From VBCK01 sp036270655 (lineage in GTDB: Bacteria; Pseudomonadota; Gammaproteobacteria; Burkholderiales; Burkholderiaceae_F): a stretch of 12,948 bases of DNA. A program made the translations under genes and the position numbers. The notes under the pieces were generated by a model, which made no database searches, was not told where the DNA came from, and saw only the letters and a list, made by a program, of their open reading frames with translations. Shown in pieces: positions 1-6,466 of this stretch (the first letter of the stretch is position 1; each line of letters starts with the position of its first letter). Location of the stretch: positions 1 to 12,948 of the forward strand of contig DATBCD010000008.1 of the NCBI GenBank assembly GCA_036270655.1, in the 5' to 3' direction.

Positions 1-15
1 GTCATCCTTGGCCAT
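1..15 (-). CDS. infA: Translation initiation factor IF-1, first five codons only
   Basis: An ATG at 15..13 on the minus strand opens the reading frame M-A-K-D-D, which is cut by the window edge. IF-1 of betaproteobacteria starts with these residues, and infA is the usual gene after secY in this group. The spacing fits tight coupling: the secY stop TAG is followed by only three bases (CCG) before this ATG. IF-1 binds the 30S A site with IF-2 and IF-3 during initiation. Only five residues are visible, so the identification rests on context plus this short match; rpmJ is less likely because it begins differently. Confidence 0.7.
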
Positions 16-18
16 CGG

Positions 19-1350
19 CTATCGCGTCAGCCCCGCACCGCCCAGCCCGCGGAAGTTGGCCTTCTTCAGCAGCGATTCGTACTGGTGTGTCATCAGGTAG
101 GCCTGGACCTGGGCCATGAAATCCATCGTCACCACCACCACGATCAGCAGCGACGTTCCGCCGAAGTAGAACGGAACGCTCCAGAGCAGGTACAGGAACT
201 CCGGCACCAGGCATACCAGCGTGATGTAGATCGCGCCGACCAGCGTCAGGCGCAGCAGGATCTTGTCGACGTGGCGGGCCGTCTGATCGCCCGGCCGGAT
301 GCCCGGCACGAAGGCGCCGCTCTTCTTCAGGTTGTCGGCCTGCTCCTTGCTGTTGAACACCAGCGCCGTATAAAAGAAACAGAAGAAAATGATCAGGCTG
401 GCGTACAGCAGCAGGTAGAGCGGCTGGCCGTGCTGCAGCGCGGCCGCCAGATCGCGGATCCACCGGGTCCCCTCGCCCGAGGAGAACCAGCTGGCGATAG
501 TGGCCGGGAACAGCACGATCGAGGACGCGAAGATCGGCGGGATCACGCCCGACATGTTCAACTTCAGCGGCAAATAGGAACTCTGGCCGCCGTAGACGCG
601 GTTGCCGACCTGTCGCTTTGCATAGTTGACCAGGATGCGGCGCTGGCCGCGCTCCACGAACACGACAAAGGCGGTGACCGCCATCACCAGCGCCACGATC
701 GCGAAAAACGCCAGATACCCGAGCGCGCCGGTGCGCACCAGCTCGAACATGCGGCCCAGCGCGCTGGGCAGCCCGGCCGCAATGCCGGAAAAGATGATGA
801 TCGATATGCCGTTGCCCAGGCCCCGCTCGGTGATCTGCTCGCCCAGCCACATCAGGAAAAGACAGCCGGTCACCAGCGACACCACGCCGATGAATTCGAA
901 CGTGAAGCCCGGCTGGATCACCAGCTTTGGCACCGATTCGATCGCCTTGATCGCCATATACGACTGGATCGTCGCCACCCCGACGGTGGCGTAGCGCGTG
1001 TACTGCGTGACCTTGCGCCGTCCCGATTCGCCCTCCTTGCGCAGCGCCTCGAGCGAGGGCAGCACATAGGTGAGCATCTGCAGGATGATCGAGGCCGAGA
1101 TGTACGGCATGATCCCGATCGAGAAGATCGAGAAGCGCGACAGCGCCCCTCCCGAGAACATGTTCAGCAGGCCCAGGATGCCGCCCTGCTGCGACTGGAA
1201 CGCCTGCCGGAACTGCTCCGGGTCGATCAGCGGCACCGGAATGTGCGTGCCGATCCGGTACACGATCAGCGCCAGCAGCAGAAACACCGCCCGCCGCTTC
1301 AGGTCCGCGTACTTTCCGGTCTTGCCCAGGGTTGCCGCTTGAGCTGACAA
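19..1350 (-). CDS. secY: Protein translocase subunit SecY
   Basis: SecY is the channel-forming subunit of the SecYEG translocon in the inner membrane. The 443-residue product has the usual family length. A basic N-terminus (residues 10-20) leads into a first hydrophobic segment at about 21-33 followed by the 'THIPVP' stretch, and further membrane segments run to a short cytoplasmic tail ending LGGAGLTR. The cytoplasmic loop at about 106-118 (KEGESGRRKVTQYTRY) and the 'PGIRPG' loop near 350 are recognisable SecY features. The start is TTG at 1350..1348: an in-frame TAG lies just upstream, no ATG is available, and AGGAA sits six bases before the TTG. It is the last complete gene of the spc part, 20 nt after rplO. 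Confidence 0.97.
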   Translation of the reverse strand: MSAQAATLGKTGKYADLKRRAVFLLLALIVYRIGTHIPVPLIDPEQFRQAFQSQQGGILGLLNMFSGGALSRFSIFSIGIMPYISASIILQMLTYVLPSLEALRKEGESGRRKVTQYTRYATVGVATIQSYMAIKAIESVPKLVIQPGFTFEFIGVVSLVTGCLFLMWLGEQITERGLGNGISIIIFSGIAAGLPSALGRMFELVRTGALGYLAFFAIVALVMAVTAFVVFVERGQRRILVNYAKRQVGNRVYGGQSSYLPLKLNMSGVIPPIFASSIVLFPATIASWFSSGEGTRWIRDLAAALQHGQPLYLLLYASLIIFFCFFYTALVFNSKEQADNLKKSGAFVPGIRPGDQTARHVDKILLRLTLVGAIYITLVCLVPEFLYLLWSVPFYFGGTSLLIVVVVTMDFMAQVQAYLMTHQYESLLKKANFRGLGGAGLTR

Positions 1351-1370
1351 GATGAGTTCCTATCCGGATT

Positions 1371-1805
1371 TCACTCGGCCACCGAACCGCCGGCGGCCTC
1401 GATCGCCGCCCGCGCGCCGGCAGTAACGCCCACGCCCTGCACCGTGATGCGGCGCTTGATCTGGCCCGTGCGCACGATCCGCGCGCCCTGGGCCGGCGCC
1501 GGGACCAGCCCGGCCTGCTTGAGCACGCCCAGATCGATTTGCTCGTCCTTCAGTCGCTCCAGGGCGCCCAGCCTTACCGTCGCCACCAGGTGGCGCGACA
1601 ACGACTTGAAGCCGCGCTTGGGCAGGCGTCGATGCAACGGCATCTGCCCGCCCTCGAAGCCGATCTTGTGATAGCCGCCGGCACGGGCCTTCTGCCCCTT
1701 GTGGCCGCGCCCGGCCGTCTTGCCCCAGCCACTGCCAATGCCGCGGCCGACCCGATGCCGGGGGCTGCGCGCGCCGGCCGGCGCTTTGATCGAATTCAGT
1801 CGCAT
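1371..1805 (-). CDS. rplO: 50S ribosomal protein L15
   Basis: L15 is a 50S protein that contacts 23S rRNA and joins late in large-subunit assembly. The 144-residue product starts MRLNSIKAPAGARSP and has the typical long Gly/Arg/Lys-rich N-terminal arm with 'GRGIGSGWGKTAGRGHKGQ', then 'GFEGGQMPLHRRLPKRGF', then a small globular C-terminal part. The frame stays open upstream to an ATG at 1859, but that would add 18 residues encoded by an intergenic hairpin. The family start at 1805 with an AGGG sequence upstream is preferred. The 115-nt gap to rpmD, unusually long for this operon, holds two hairpins. Confidence 0.96.
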   Translation of the reverse strand: MRLNSIKAPAGARSPRHRVGRGIGSGWGKTAGRGHKGQKARAGGYHKIGFEGGQMPLHRRLPKRGFKSLSRHLVATVRLGALERLKDEQIDLGVLKQAGLVPAPAQGARIVRTGQIKRRITVQGVGVTAGARAAIEAAGGSVAE

Positions 1806-1827
1806 CGTGGCCGCCCTACCGAGTCTT

Positions 1828-1854
1828 CGGCAAATGGTCCGCGACCATTTGCCG
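1828..1854 (-). repeat. Perfect 12-bp inverted repeat upstream of rplO
   Basis: Arms 1828-1839 (CGGCAAATGGTC on the plus strand) and 1843-1854 are perfect reverse complements around a 3-nt loop. In the rpmD-rplO mRNA this would be a very stable hairpin ending about 22 nt before the rplO start codon. There is no T-run after it on the minus strand, so it does not look like an intrinsic terminator. It may be an RNase processing or stability element, or a dispersed intergenic repeat. Confidence 0.75.
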
Positions 1855-1864
1855 CACAAAGTTT

Positions 1865-1890
1865 CCCCGCTCCCGCTTGCGGGAGAGGGG
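1865..1890. repeat. GC-rich palindrome (CTCCCGC/GCGGGAG) in the rpmD-rplO gap
   Basis: CTCCCGC at 1870-1876 pairs with GCGGGAG at 1879-1885 around a 2-nt loop, and the stem can continue through CCCC/GGGG (1865-1868 and 1887-1890) past one mismatch. A G-rich run ending in GGGTGAGGG follows on the plus strand. From memory this resembles a dispersed intergenic repeat common in proteobacteria; I cannot confirm other copies from this window. Confidence 0.6.
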
Positions 1891-1920
1891 GAGGGGGTGA
1901 GGGTTCATCGCGTGGTTCAA

Positions 1921-2100
1921 TCAGCTCACCTTCAACAGATAGGCGACTTTGTGGATCATGCCCCGCACGGCCGGCGTGTCTTCGAGCTGGCGCGACTGGT
2001 TGATCCGCTTCAAGCCCAGGCCGAGCACCGTCGCCCGGTGATCCGAGCGGGTGCCCGCCACGCTCCTGACCAGCGTGACCGTGACCGCTTTCTTCGTCAT
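1921..2100 (-). CDS. rpmD: 50S ribosomal protein L30
   Basis: A 59-residue protein beginning MTKKAVTVTLVRS and ending KVAYLLKVS. Length and pattern match bacterial L30: a first strand VTVTLVRS, then 'GLGLKRINQSRQLEDTPAVRGMI', a helix, and the closing KVAYLLKV strand. L30 is a small single-domain 50S protein. It lies between rpsE (14-nt gap) and rplO, its expected place in the spc operon. GGAG six bases upstream of the ATG at 2100 supports the start. Confidence 0.95.
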   Translation of the reverse strand: MTKKAVTVTLVRSVAGTRSDHRATVLGLGLKRINQSRQLEDTPAVRGMIHKVAYLLKVS

Positions 2101-2114
2101 CGCCCGCTCCGCCC

Positions 2115-2633
2115 TCAGCCCATGATTTCCTCGACCGACTTGCCCCGCTTGGCGGCGATCTCGGCCGGCGTGCGCAGCTCCTGCAACGCCTTCAGCGTCG
2201 CGCGCACCATGTTGTAGGGGTTGGTCGATCCATGCGACTTGGCGACCACGTTGCGCACGCCCATCACGTCGAAAATGGCCCGCATCGGGCCGCCGGCGAT
2301 CACGCCGGCTCCTTCGGCCGCCGGCGCCAGCATCACCCGGGCGGCGCCGTGCTTGGAATGAACCGCGTGCTGCAAAGTGCCGTTGCGCAGCGGCACCCGC
2401 GCCATGCCACGGCGGGCCCGCTCCATCGCCTTCTGGATCGCCACCGGAACCTCGCGCGCCTTGCCCTTGCCCATCCCGATCCGGCCATCGCCATCGCCGA
2501 CCACGGTCAGCGCGGCAAAGCCGAGGATGCGCCCGCCCTTGACGACCTTGGTGACGCGATTGACCGCGATCATTTTTTCGCGCAAACCGTCGTCGCGCGC
2601 TTCGCCCAGGCTCTTGGGTTGGATCCTTGCCAT
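2115..2633 (-). CDS. rpsE: 30S ribosomal protein S5
   Basis: S5 helps form the mRNA entry site and affects decoding accuracy. The 172-residue product has the expected two-part layout: a dsRBD-like N-terminal half with 'VKGGRILGFAALTVVGDG' (about 31-48) and 'GRIGMGKGKAREVP' (about 50-63), then the C-terminal domain ending in SVEEIMG. The ATG at 2633 is preceded by TGAGGA, in which the TGA is the rplR stop, so the two genes are probably translationally coupled across a 10-nt gap. Nothing unusual in length or motifs. Confidence 0.98.
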   Translation of the reverse strand: MARIQPKSLGEARDDGLREKMIAVNRVTKVVKGGRILGFAALTVVGDGDGRIGMGKGKAREVPVAIQKAMERARRGMARVPLRNGTLQHAVHSKHGAARVMLAPAAEGAGVIAGGPMRAIFDVMGVRNVVAKSHGSTNPYNMVRATLKALQELRTPAEIAAKRGKSVEEIMG

Positions 2634-2643
2634 CGTCTTTTCC

Positions 2644-3012
2644 TCAGATCTTCAGTCCGGCTTCACGCGCCGCTTCGGCCAGCGCCTTGACGCGGCCGTG
2701 GTAATGGAAACCGGAACGGTCGAATGCGACCCGGTCGATTCCGGCTGCAACCGCTTTGTGCGCGATCCGCGTGCCGACGATCTTGGCGGCCTGCGCGTTG
2801 CCGCCGCGGCCTTTCGTGCCGGTCAACTGGTTGCGCACTTCCTGCTCGAGCGTCGAAGCCGACGCCAGCACGCGGCCGCCATCCGGCGACAGCACTGACG
2901 CATAGATGTTCAGGTTGGTCCGGTGCACGGCCAGCCGCGCCATGCGCTGCAGTCCGATGCGCAGCCGCGTCGCCTGCGCGCGGCGCAGTCGGGATGTTTT
3001 CTTGTCGATCAT
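2644..3012 (-). CDS. rplR: 50S ribosomal protein L18
   Basis: L18 binds 5S rRNA with L5 and L25 in the central protuberance. The 122-residue product has the basic N-terminus (MIDKKTSRLRRAQATRLRI), the 'RLAVHRTNLNIYASV' strand region, a 'GTKGRGGNAQAAKIVGTRIA' helix region, and the terminal 'DRSGFHYHGRVKALAEAAREAGL' characteristic of L18. It sits between rplF (23-nt gap) and rpsE, the standard order. AAAGG about eight bases upstream of the ATG serves as the ribosome binding site. Confidence 0.98.
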   Translation of the reverse strand: MIDKKTSRLRRAQATRLRIGLQRMARLAVHRTNLNIYASVLSPDGGRVLASASTLEQEVRNQLTGTKGRGGNAQAAKIVGTRIAHKAVAAGIDRVAFDRSGFHYHGRVKALAEAAREAGLKI

Positions 3013-3035
3013 CGCAAGGGCCTTTGCATTCGCGC

Positions 3036-3569
3036 TTACTTCTTCTTCGTTTCCTTCAGAATCACGGTCTCGCCGGCGTAGCGCACGCCCTTGCCCTTGT
3101 AAGGCTCGGGCGGGCGGAACGCCCGCAATTCGGCCGCGATCTGCCCGACCTTCTGCTTGTCGGCGCCTTTGACCACGATCTCGGTCTGACTCGGCGTCTC
3201 GACCTTCACGCCGGCCGGCATCTTGTGCTCGACCGGATGCGAGAATCCGAGCGACAGCGTGATCTTGTCGCCCTGGGCCTGGGCCCGGTACCCGACCCCG
3301 ACCAGGCTCAGGCGCCGTTCGAAGCCGCGGCTGACGCCTTCGACCATGCCCGCCACCAGCGACCGCAGCGTCCCGCTCATCGCGTTGGCTTCGCGCGATT
3401 CGTCGGCCGCCGCGAAGCTGACCTTGCCGTCGGCCACTTTGACATGGACGCGCTGGTCCAGTGCCCGCTTCAGCGTGCCCAGCGGGCCCTTGACGACGAT
3501 CTGCCCGGCGGAGACCTGGGCCTCGACACCCTTGGTCAAGCTCACCGGAATGCGTGCAACTCTGGACAT
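3036..3569 (-). CDS. rplF: 50S ribosomal protein L6
   Basis: L6 sits near the factor-binding region of the 50S subunit by the sarcin-ricin loop. The 177-residue protein has the two repeated alpha/beta domains of the family: N-terminal SRVARIPVSLTKGVEAQV to about 80, and a C-terminal domain with 'LVGVGYRAQAQGDKITLSLGFSHPVE' and the signature near 'RPPEPYKGKGVRY' (about 151-164), ending ETKKK. GGAG lies seven bases before the ATG, and the rpsH stop is 16 nt upstream. No anomalies. Confidence 0.98.
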   Translation of the reverse strand: MSRVARIPVSLTKGVEAQVSAGQIVVKGPLGTLKRALDQRVHVKVADGKVSFAAADESREANAMSGTLRSLVAGMVEGVSRGFERRLSLVGVGYRAQAQGDKITLSLGFSHPVEHKMPAGVKVETPSQTEIVVKGADKQKVGQIAAELRAFRPPEPYKGKGVRYAGETVILKETKKK

Positions 3570-3585
3570 CGCCGCTCTCCCGACC

Positions 3586-3984
3586 TCAGGCCACGTAGCA
3601 GATGACCTCGCCGCCGACGCCCTGCACGCGCGCCTTGCGGTCCGTCATCACCCCCTTGGGCGTGGAAACGATCGCCACGCCCAGCCCGTTCATCACCTGC
3701 GGCAGAGCGTCGCGCCCGCGATAGATGCGCAGCCCCGGGCGCGACACCCGCTCGAGCCGCTCGATCACCGGGCGGCCCGCGTAGTACTTCAGTCCGATGT
3801 GCAGCTCGGAATGCCCGCCGCTGCCGGCATCGACCCGGAAACCCTCGATATAGCCCTCGTCCTGCAGCACTCGCGCGATGGCGACTTTGAGCTTCGACGA
3901 GGGCATCACGACCTCGGACTTTTCGACGCCCTGCGCATTGCGGATGCGGGTCAGCATGTACGCGATCGGATCACTCATGCTCAT
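3586..3984 (-). CDS. rpsH: 30S ribosomal protein S8
   Basis: S8 binds helix 21 of 16S rRNA and in E. coli represses translation of its own (spc) operon. The 132-residue product starts MSMSDPIA, the form usual in betaproteobacteria, and ends with the family signature 'STPKGVMTDRKARVQGVGGEVICYVA'. A second in-frame ATG at codon 3 is an alternative start. One residue stands out: the conserved DPIADMLTRIRNAQ motif reads DPIAYMLTRIRNAQ here, Tyr for Asp at position 9 (a TAC codon where GAC would give Asp). Confidence 0.97.
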   Translation of the reverse strand: MSMSDPIAYMLTRIRNAQGVEKSEVVMPSSKLKVAIARVLQDEGYIEGFRVDAGSGGHSELHIGLKYYAGRPVIERLERVSRPGLRIYRGRDALPQVMNGLGVAIVSTPKGVMTDRKARVQGVGGEVICYVA

Positions 3985-3999
3985 CTCGGCAACCCCCGC

Positions 4000-4305
4000 C
4001 TACCAGCTGGCCTTGGTCAGGCCCGGAATGTCGCCCCGCAGGGCGGCCTCTCGCAGCTTGTTGCGCCCCAGCCCGAACATGCGGAACGTGCCGCGCGGGC
4101 GACCGGTGATCGAACAGCGATTGCGCAGGCGCGTCGGACTGGCATTGCGCGGCAGCTCCTGCAGGCGGCGCCGCGCCTCCAGCCGGTCCTCCATCGACAG
4201 CGTCGCGTCGTCGATCTGCGCCTTCAGCGCGCCGCGCCTGGCGGCGAACTTCTTCACGAGCGCTTCGCGCTTTTTCGCGCGGTTCATCAGGGACAGCTTC
4301 GCCAA
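4000..4305 (-). CDS. rpsN: 30S ribosomal protein S14 (long, zinc-independent form)
   Basis: S14 lies in the 30S head close to the A and P sites. At 101 residues this is the long C-minus form: only one Cys (in 'RNRCSITGRPRGTFRMFGL', about 62-80) and no CxxC pairs, so it should not bind zinc. The C-terminus 'GDIPGLTKASW' is typical. The start is TTG at 4305, which gives the family N-terminus MAKLSL; the first internal ATG would remove six conserved residues, and AGGTG lies a few bases upstream of the TTG. Gap to rplE is 28 nt and to rpsH 15 nt. Confidence 0.97.
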   Translation of the reverse strand: MAKLSLMNRAKKREALVKKFAARRGALKAQIDDATLSMEDRLEARRRLQELPRNASPTRLRNRCSITGRPRGTFRMFGLGRNKLREAALRGDIPGLTKASW

Positions 4306-4333
4306 ATGGGCACCTCGTTCAGTTGCGCGCTGC

Positions 4334-5089
4334 TCAGTTTCTAAACGGGAAGCGGAACGCCGCCAGCAGCGCCTTGGCCTCGTCGTCGGACCTGGCCGTT
4401 GTGGTAATGCTGACGTTCAGGCCCCGGATCTTGTCGATCTTGTCGTATTCGATCTCGGGAAAAATGATCTGTTCCTTGAAACCCATGCTGTAGTTGCCGC
4501 GCCCGTCGAAGGCGCGCGCGGACACGCCGCGAAAGTCGCGCATGCGGGGAAAGGCGATCGTGATCAGCCGATCCAGAAACTCGTACATCCGGCTGCCGCG
4601 CAGCGTCACCATGCAGCCGATCGGAAGTCCCTGGCGGATCTTGAAATTGGCGATTGCCTTGCGCGCGCGCGTAACCACCGGCCTCTGGCCGGCAATCCGC
4701 GTCAGGTCCGCCACCGCCGCATCGATGTTCTTCTTGTCGGCCACTGCCTCGCCTACGCCCATGTTCAGCGTGATCTTGACCAGGCGCGGCACCTGCATCG
4801 ACGTCGCGTAGGAGAACTGGGTCTTCAGCTGGGGAACGACGGTCTGGCGGTAATGGGTCAGCAAACGTGCCGTCACGCCGCCGGCTGCGCTTTCGGTGCC
4901 GCCCTTGGCGCCGTGCGCCTTGGCGCCCTGCTGCTTGCCCTCCTGCGGGCCGCCGGCGCCTTCTTTCTGCTTGCCTTGCTGCTTGGCGCCTTCTTTCTGC
5001 TTGGCCTGCGCCCCTGCCCCTGCTTCCTGCTTGGCCTGCTGCTTGGCCCCCTGCGGTTTGCCTTCCTGCTTGGTCTTCTGTTCCGCCAT
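4334..5089 (-). CDS. rplE: 50S ribosomal protein L5 with long low-complexity N-terminal extension
   Basis: L5 binds 5S rRNA and contacts P-site tRNA. Residues 73-251 are an ordinary full-length L5 (about 179 residues) with 'VKITLNMGVGEAVADKK', 'IRQGLPIGCMVTLRG' and 'DFRGVSARAFDGRGNYSMG', ending AAFRFPFRN. Ahead of it are about 72 extra residues made almost only of K, Q, G, A and E, including a 10-residue near-repeat (KQKEGAKQQG then KQKEGAGGPQ). I chose ATG 5089 (MAEQKTKQ) because GGAG lies six bases upstream; two ATGs at 5104 and 5101 are in frame and would add five or four residues. The extension is in frame with no interrupting stop and probably disordered and RNA-binding by charge, which is inference. 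The gap to rplX is 11 nt. Confidence 0.95.
   Translation of the reverse strand: MAEQKTKQEGKPQGAKQQAKQEAGAGAQAKQKEGAKQQGKQKEGAGGPQEGKQQGAKAHGAKGGTESAAGGVTARLLTHYRQTVVPQLKTQFSYATSMQVPRLVKITLNMGVGEAVADKKNIDAAVADLTRIAGQRPVVTRARKAIANFKIRQGLPIGCMVTLRGSRMYEFLDRLITIAFPRMRDFRGVSARAFDGRGNYSMGFKEQIIFPEIEYDKIDKIRGLNVSITTTARSDDEAKALLAAFRFPFRN
4955..5003. repeat. 30-bp-period tandem repeat inside the rplE extension
   Basis: A 19-bp sequence, GGCGCCTTCTTTCTGCTTG on the plus strand, occurs identically at 4955-4973 and 4985-5003. The period is 30 bp, so the reading frame is kept and a 10-residue unit is duplicated. Neighbouring segments show weaker 'CTGCTTGGC' similarity, suggesting the extension grew by slippage or repeat expansion. 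Confidence 0.85.
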
Positions 5090-5100
5090 CCTTCGCTCCA

Positions 5101-5421
5101 TCATCCCTTGGAGCCGACCAGGGCGCCGTTACCCTTGAACACCCGCACCTTGTTGCCGTCGACCATTTTGAAGCCGACCCGCTCGCCCTTGCTGGTGGTC
5201 GGGTTGAACAGCATCACGTTGGACTGATCGATCGGCATCGTGCGGTCCACGATGCCGCCGGTGACGCCTTTCATCGGGTTCGGACGTACGTGTTTCTTCA
5301 CCTGGTTGATGCCTTCGACCGTGATGTGGCGGTCGTCGACGCGGGCCAGCACGACACCGCGCTTGCCCTTGTCCTTGCCAGCGATCACGACGACTTCGTC
5401 GCCCTTACGGATACGTTCCAT
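5101..5421 (-). CDS. rplX: 50S ribosomal protein L24
   Basis: L24 is one of the first proteins to bind 23S rRNA during 50S assembly and lies near the tunnel exit. The 106-residue product starts directly with a KOW motif (MERIRKGDEVVVIAGKDKGKRG, about 3-24) and continues with the typical 'GINQVKKHVRPNP' and 'IDQSNVMLFNP' stretches. GGAG lies five bases upstream of the ATG. Its stop TGA overlaps an in-frame but probably unused ATG of rplE. In E. coli the S8 repressor site lies at this rplX-rplE junction; I cannot tell whether it is kept here. Confidence 0.98.
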   Translation of the reverse strand: MERIRKGDEVVVIAGKDKGKRGVVLARVDDRHITVEGINQVKKHVRPNPMKGVTGGIVDRTMPIDQSNVMLFNPTTSKGERVGFKMVDGNKVRVFKGNGALVGSKG

Positions 5422-5443
5422 TTGCGCTCCCCGAAAATCCCGG

Positions 5444-5812
5444 CTACAGCACTTCCGGTGCCAGCGAGACGATCTTCATGAAGCGCTCGGTGCGCAGCTC
5501 GCGCGTGACCGGCCCGAAAATGCGGGTACCGATCGGCTCGAGCTTGTTGTTCAGCAGCACCGCGGCGTTGCGATCGAACTTGATGGCCGAGCCGTCCAGC
5601 CGGCGCAACCCGCTCGCGGTGCGAACCACCACCGCGTTGTAGACCTCGCCCTTTTTCACGCGCCCGCGCGGGGCGGCGTCCTTGACGGTCACCTTGATGA
5701 CGTCACCGATGTTGGCGTAGCGACGCTTGCTGCCGCCCAGCACCTTGATACACATCACCGCCCGCGCGCCCGTGTTGTCGGCGACATCGAGCATCGTCTG
5801 CATCTGAATCAT
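5444..5812 (-). CDS. rplN: 50S ribosomal protein L14
   Basis: L14 is at the 50S subunit interface and bridges to 16S rRNA. The 122-residue product is exactly the canonical length and opens MIQMQTMLDVADNTGAR, with 'MCIKVLGGSKRRYANIGDVIKVTVK' and the C-terminal 'RELRTERFMKIVSLAPEVL' expected of the family. A TTG four codons upstream is in frame, but the ATG at 5812 gives the family start. It is the first gene after the 150-nt rpsQ-rplN gap and so probably heads its own transcription unit as well as receiving read-through from S10. Confidence 0.98.
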   Translation of the reverse strand: MIQMQTMLDVADNTGARAVMCIKVLGGSKRRYANIGDVIKVTVKDAAPRGRVKKGEVYNAVVVRTASGLRRLDGSAIKFDRNAAVLLNNKLEPIGTRIFGPVTRELRTERFMKIVSLAPEVL

Positions 5813-5888
5813 GATCCGTCCCAACTTGTCCCGTCGGCCGGCGCACGCACGCCACCCGAAGAAACAGTCTTGGCCCCGTTCGGGAAGA

Positions 5889-5912
5889 CAGGCGCCGGTA
5901 TAAAAGCGCCTG
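5889..5912 (-). other. Leader hairpin between rpsQ and rplN
   Basis: CAGGCGC at 5889-5895 and GCGCCTG at 5906-5912 form a perfect 7-bp stem with a 10-nt A/T-containing loop. If transcription starts just below the candidate promoter at 5926-5955, this hairpin would be near the 5' end of the rplN leader RNA. No T-run follows it, so an intrinsic terminator is unlikely. Confidence 0.55.
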
Positions 5913-5925
5913 CGAAGAGCCAGAG

Positions 5926-5955
5926 ATTTTAGCTTTTTTCCGGCCCGAGATGCAA
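5926..5955 (-). promoter_or_regulatory. Candidate sigma70 promoter for the spc part (upstream of rplN)
   Basis: On the minus strand TAAAAT at 5931..5926 matches five of six bases of the -10 consensus. TTGCAT at 5955..5950 lies 18 bp upstream as a weak -35 (three of six), and the spacer carries an AAAAAA run. It starts about eight bases beyond the rpsQ stop. E. coli has its spc promoter in the same rpsQ-rplN gap, which strengthens the call. Confidence 0.55.
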
Positions 5956-5962
5956 GAGCCGC

Positions 5963-6265
5963 CTAGATGGCGCGAGCGGACTGCAGAACCCTCGCGACGG
6001 TCCAGGTCTTGGTCTTGGACAGCGGGCGTGTCTCGACGATCTCGACCAGATCGCCCTCGCCGACCGAGTCGCTGGCGTCGTGGGCGTGCAGCTTGGTCGA
6101 GCGCACCAGGTACTTCCCGTATACGGGATGGCGAACGCGCCGCTCGATCAGCACCGTCACGGTCTTGTCCATCTTGTTGCTGATCACGCGCCCGACCAGC
6201 GTGCGTTTGACCGCGGTGCCTGCTGTCGTCCCGGGCGCCGTTTCCCGGGAAGCCGTCGTCATCAT
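5963..6265 (-). CDS. rpsQ: 30S ribosomal protein S17 with short N-terminal extension
   Basis: S17 is a primary 16S rRNA binder with an OB fold. The core 'LVGRVISNKMDKTVTVLIERRVRHPVYGKYLVRSTKLHAHD' and 'GDLVEIVETRPLSKTKTWTV' is standard. The product is 100 residues against about 84-90 usually, the excess being a Thr/Ala-rich N-terminus of about 16 residues. The first ATG (6265) overlaps the rpmC stop as ATGA and a second ATG follows at once (TGATG), so either start implies coupling to rpmC. It is the last gene before the rpsQ-rplN gap. Confidence 0.96.
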   Translation of the reverse strand: MMTTASRETAPGTTAGTAVKRTLVGRVISNKMDKTVTVLIERRVRHPVYGKYLVRSTKLHAHDASDSVGEGDLVEIVETRPLSKTKTWTVARVLQSARAI

Positions 6266-6456
6266 CGTTTCGCTGCCTTTTCTGCCATCACGGTGTGTAC
6301 ACGGGCGATGTCCCGGCGCAGCTTGCGCAACTGGGTGTGGTCCTGCAGCTGCTGGGTCGCCTTTTGCATGCGTGCCGAGAACCGGGCCTTCAACAGCTGG
6401 CGCAACTCCTCGCCCAGCGCCTTGACATCCTTGGTACGCAATTCTTTCGTTTGCAC
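6262..6456 (-). CDS. rpmC: 50S ribosomal protein L29
   Basis: L29 is a small two-helix protein near the tunnel exit, next to L23, where it helps form the docking site for SRP and trigger factor. The 64-residue product (MQTKELRTKDVKALGEEL, then LRKLRRDIARVHTVMAEKA) matches length and pattern. It starts with GTG at 6456. The signal ahead of it is near-ideal: TAAGGAGG at 6469..6462, in which TAA is the rplP stop, five bases before the GTG. Confidence 0.97.
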   Translation of the reverse strand: MQTKELRTKDVKALGEELRQLLKARFSARMQKATQQLQDHTQLRKLRRDIARVHTVMAEKAAKR

Positions 6457-6466
6457 TGACGCCTCC

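Noticed and set aside
4334..5104. A frameshift or a separate small gene fused in front of rplE
   Set aside because: The extension is in frame with L5, has no internal stop and has a good ribosome binding site at its start. No independent stop/start pair separates it from the L5 core, and its composition matches no known domain.
3878..5227. A 449-codon plus-strand ORF with a hydrophobic Leu-rich C-terminal part
   Set aside because: It is antisense to rpsH, rpsN and rplE. The Leu-rich stretch is the reverse complement of the K/Q codons in the L5 extension, so it is a shadow in GC-rich DNA.
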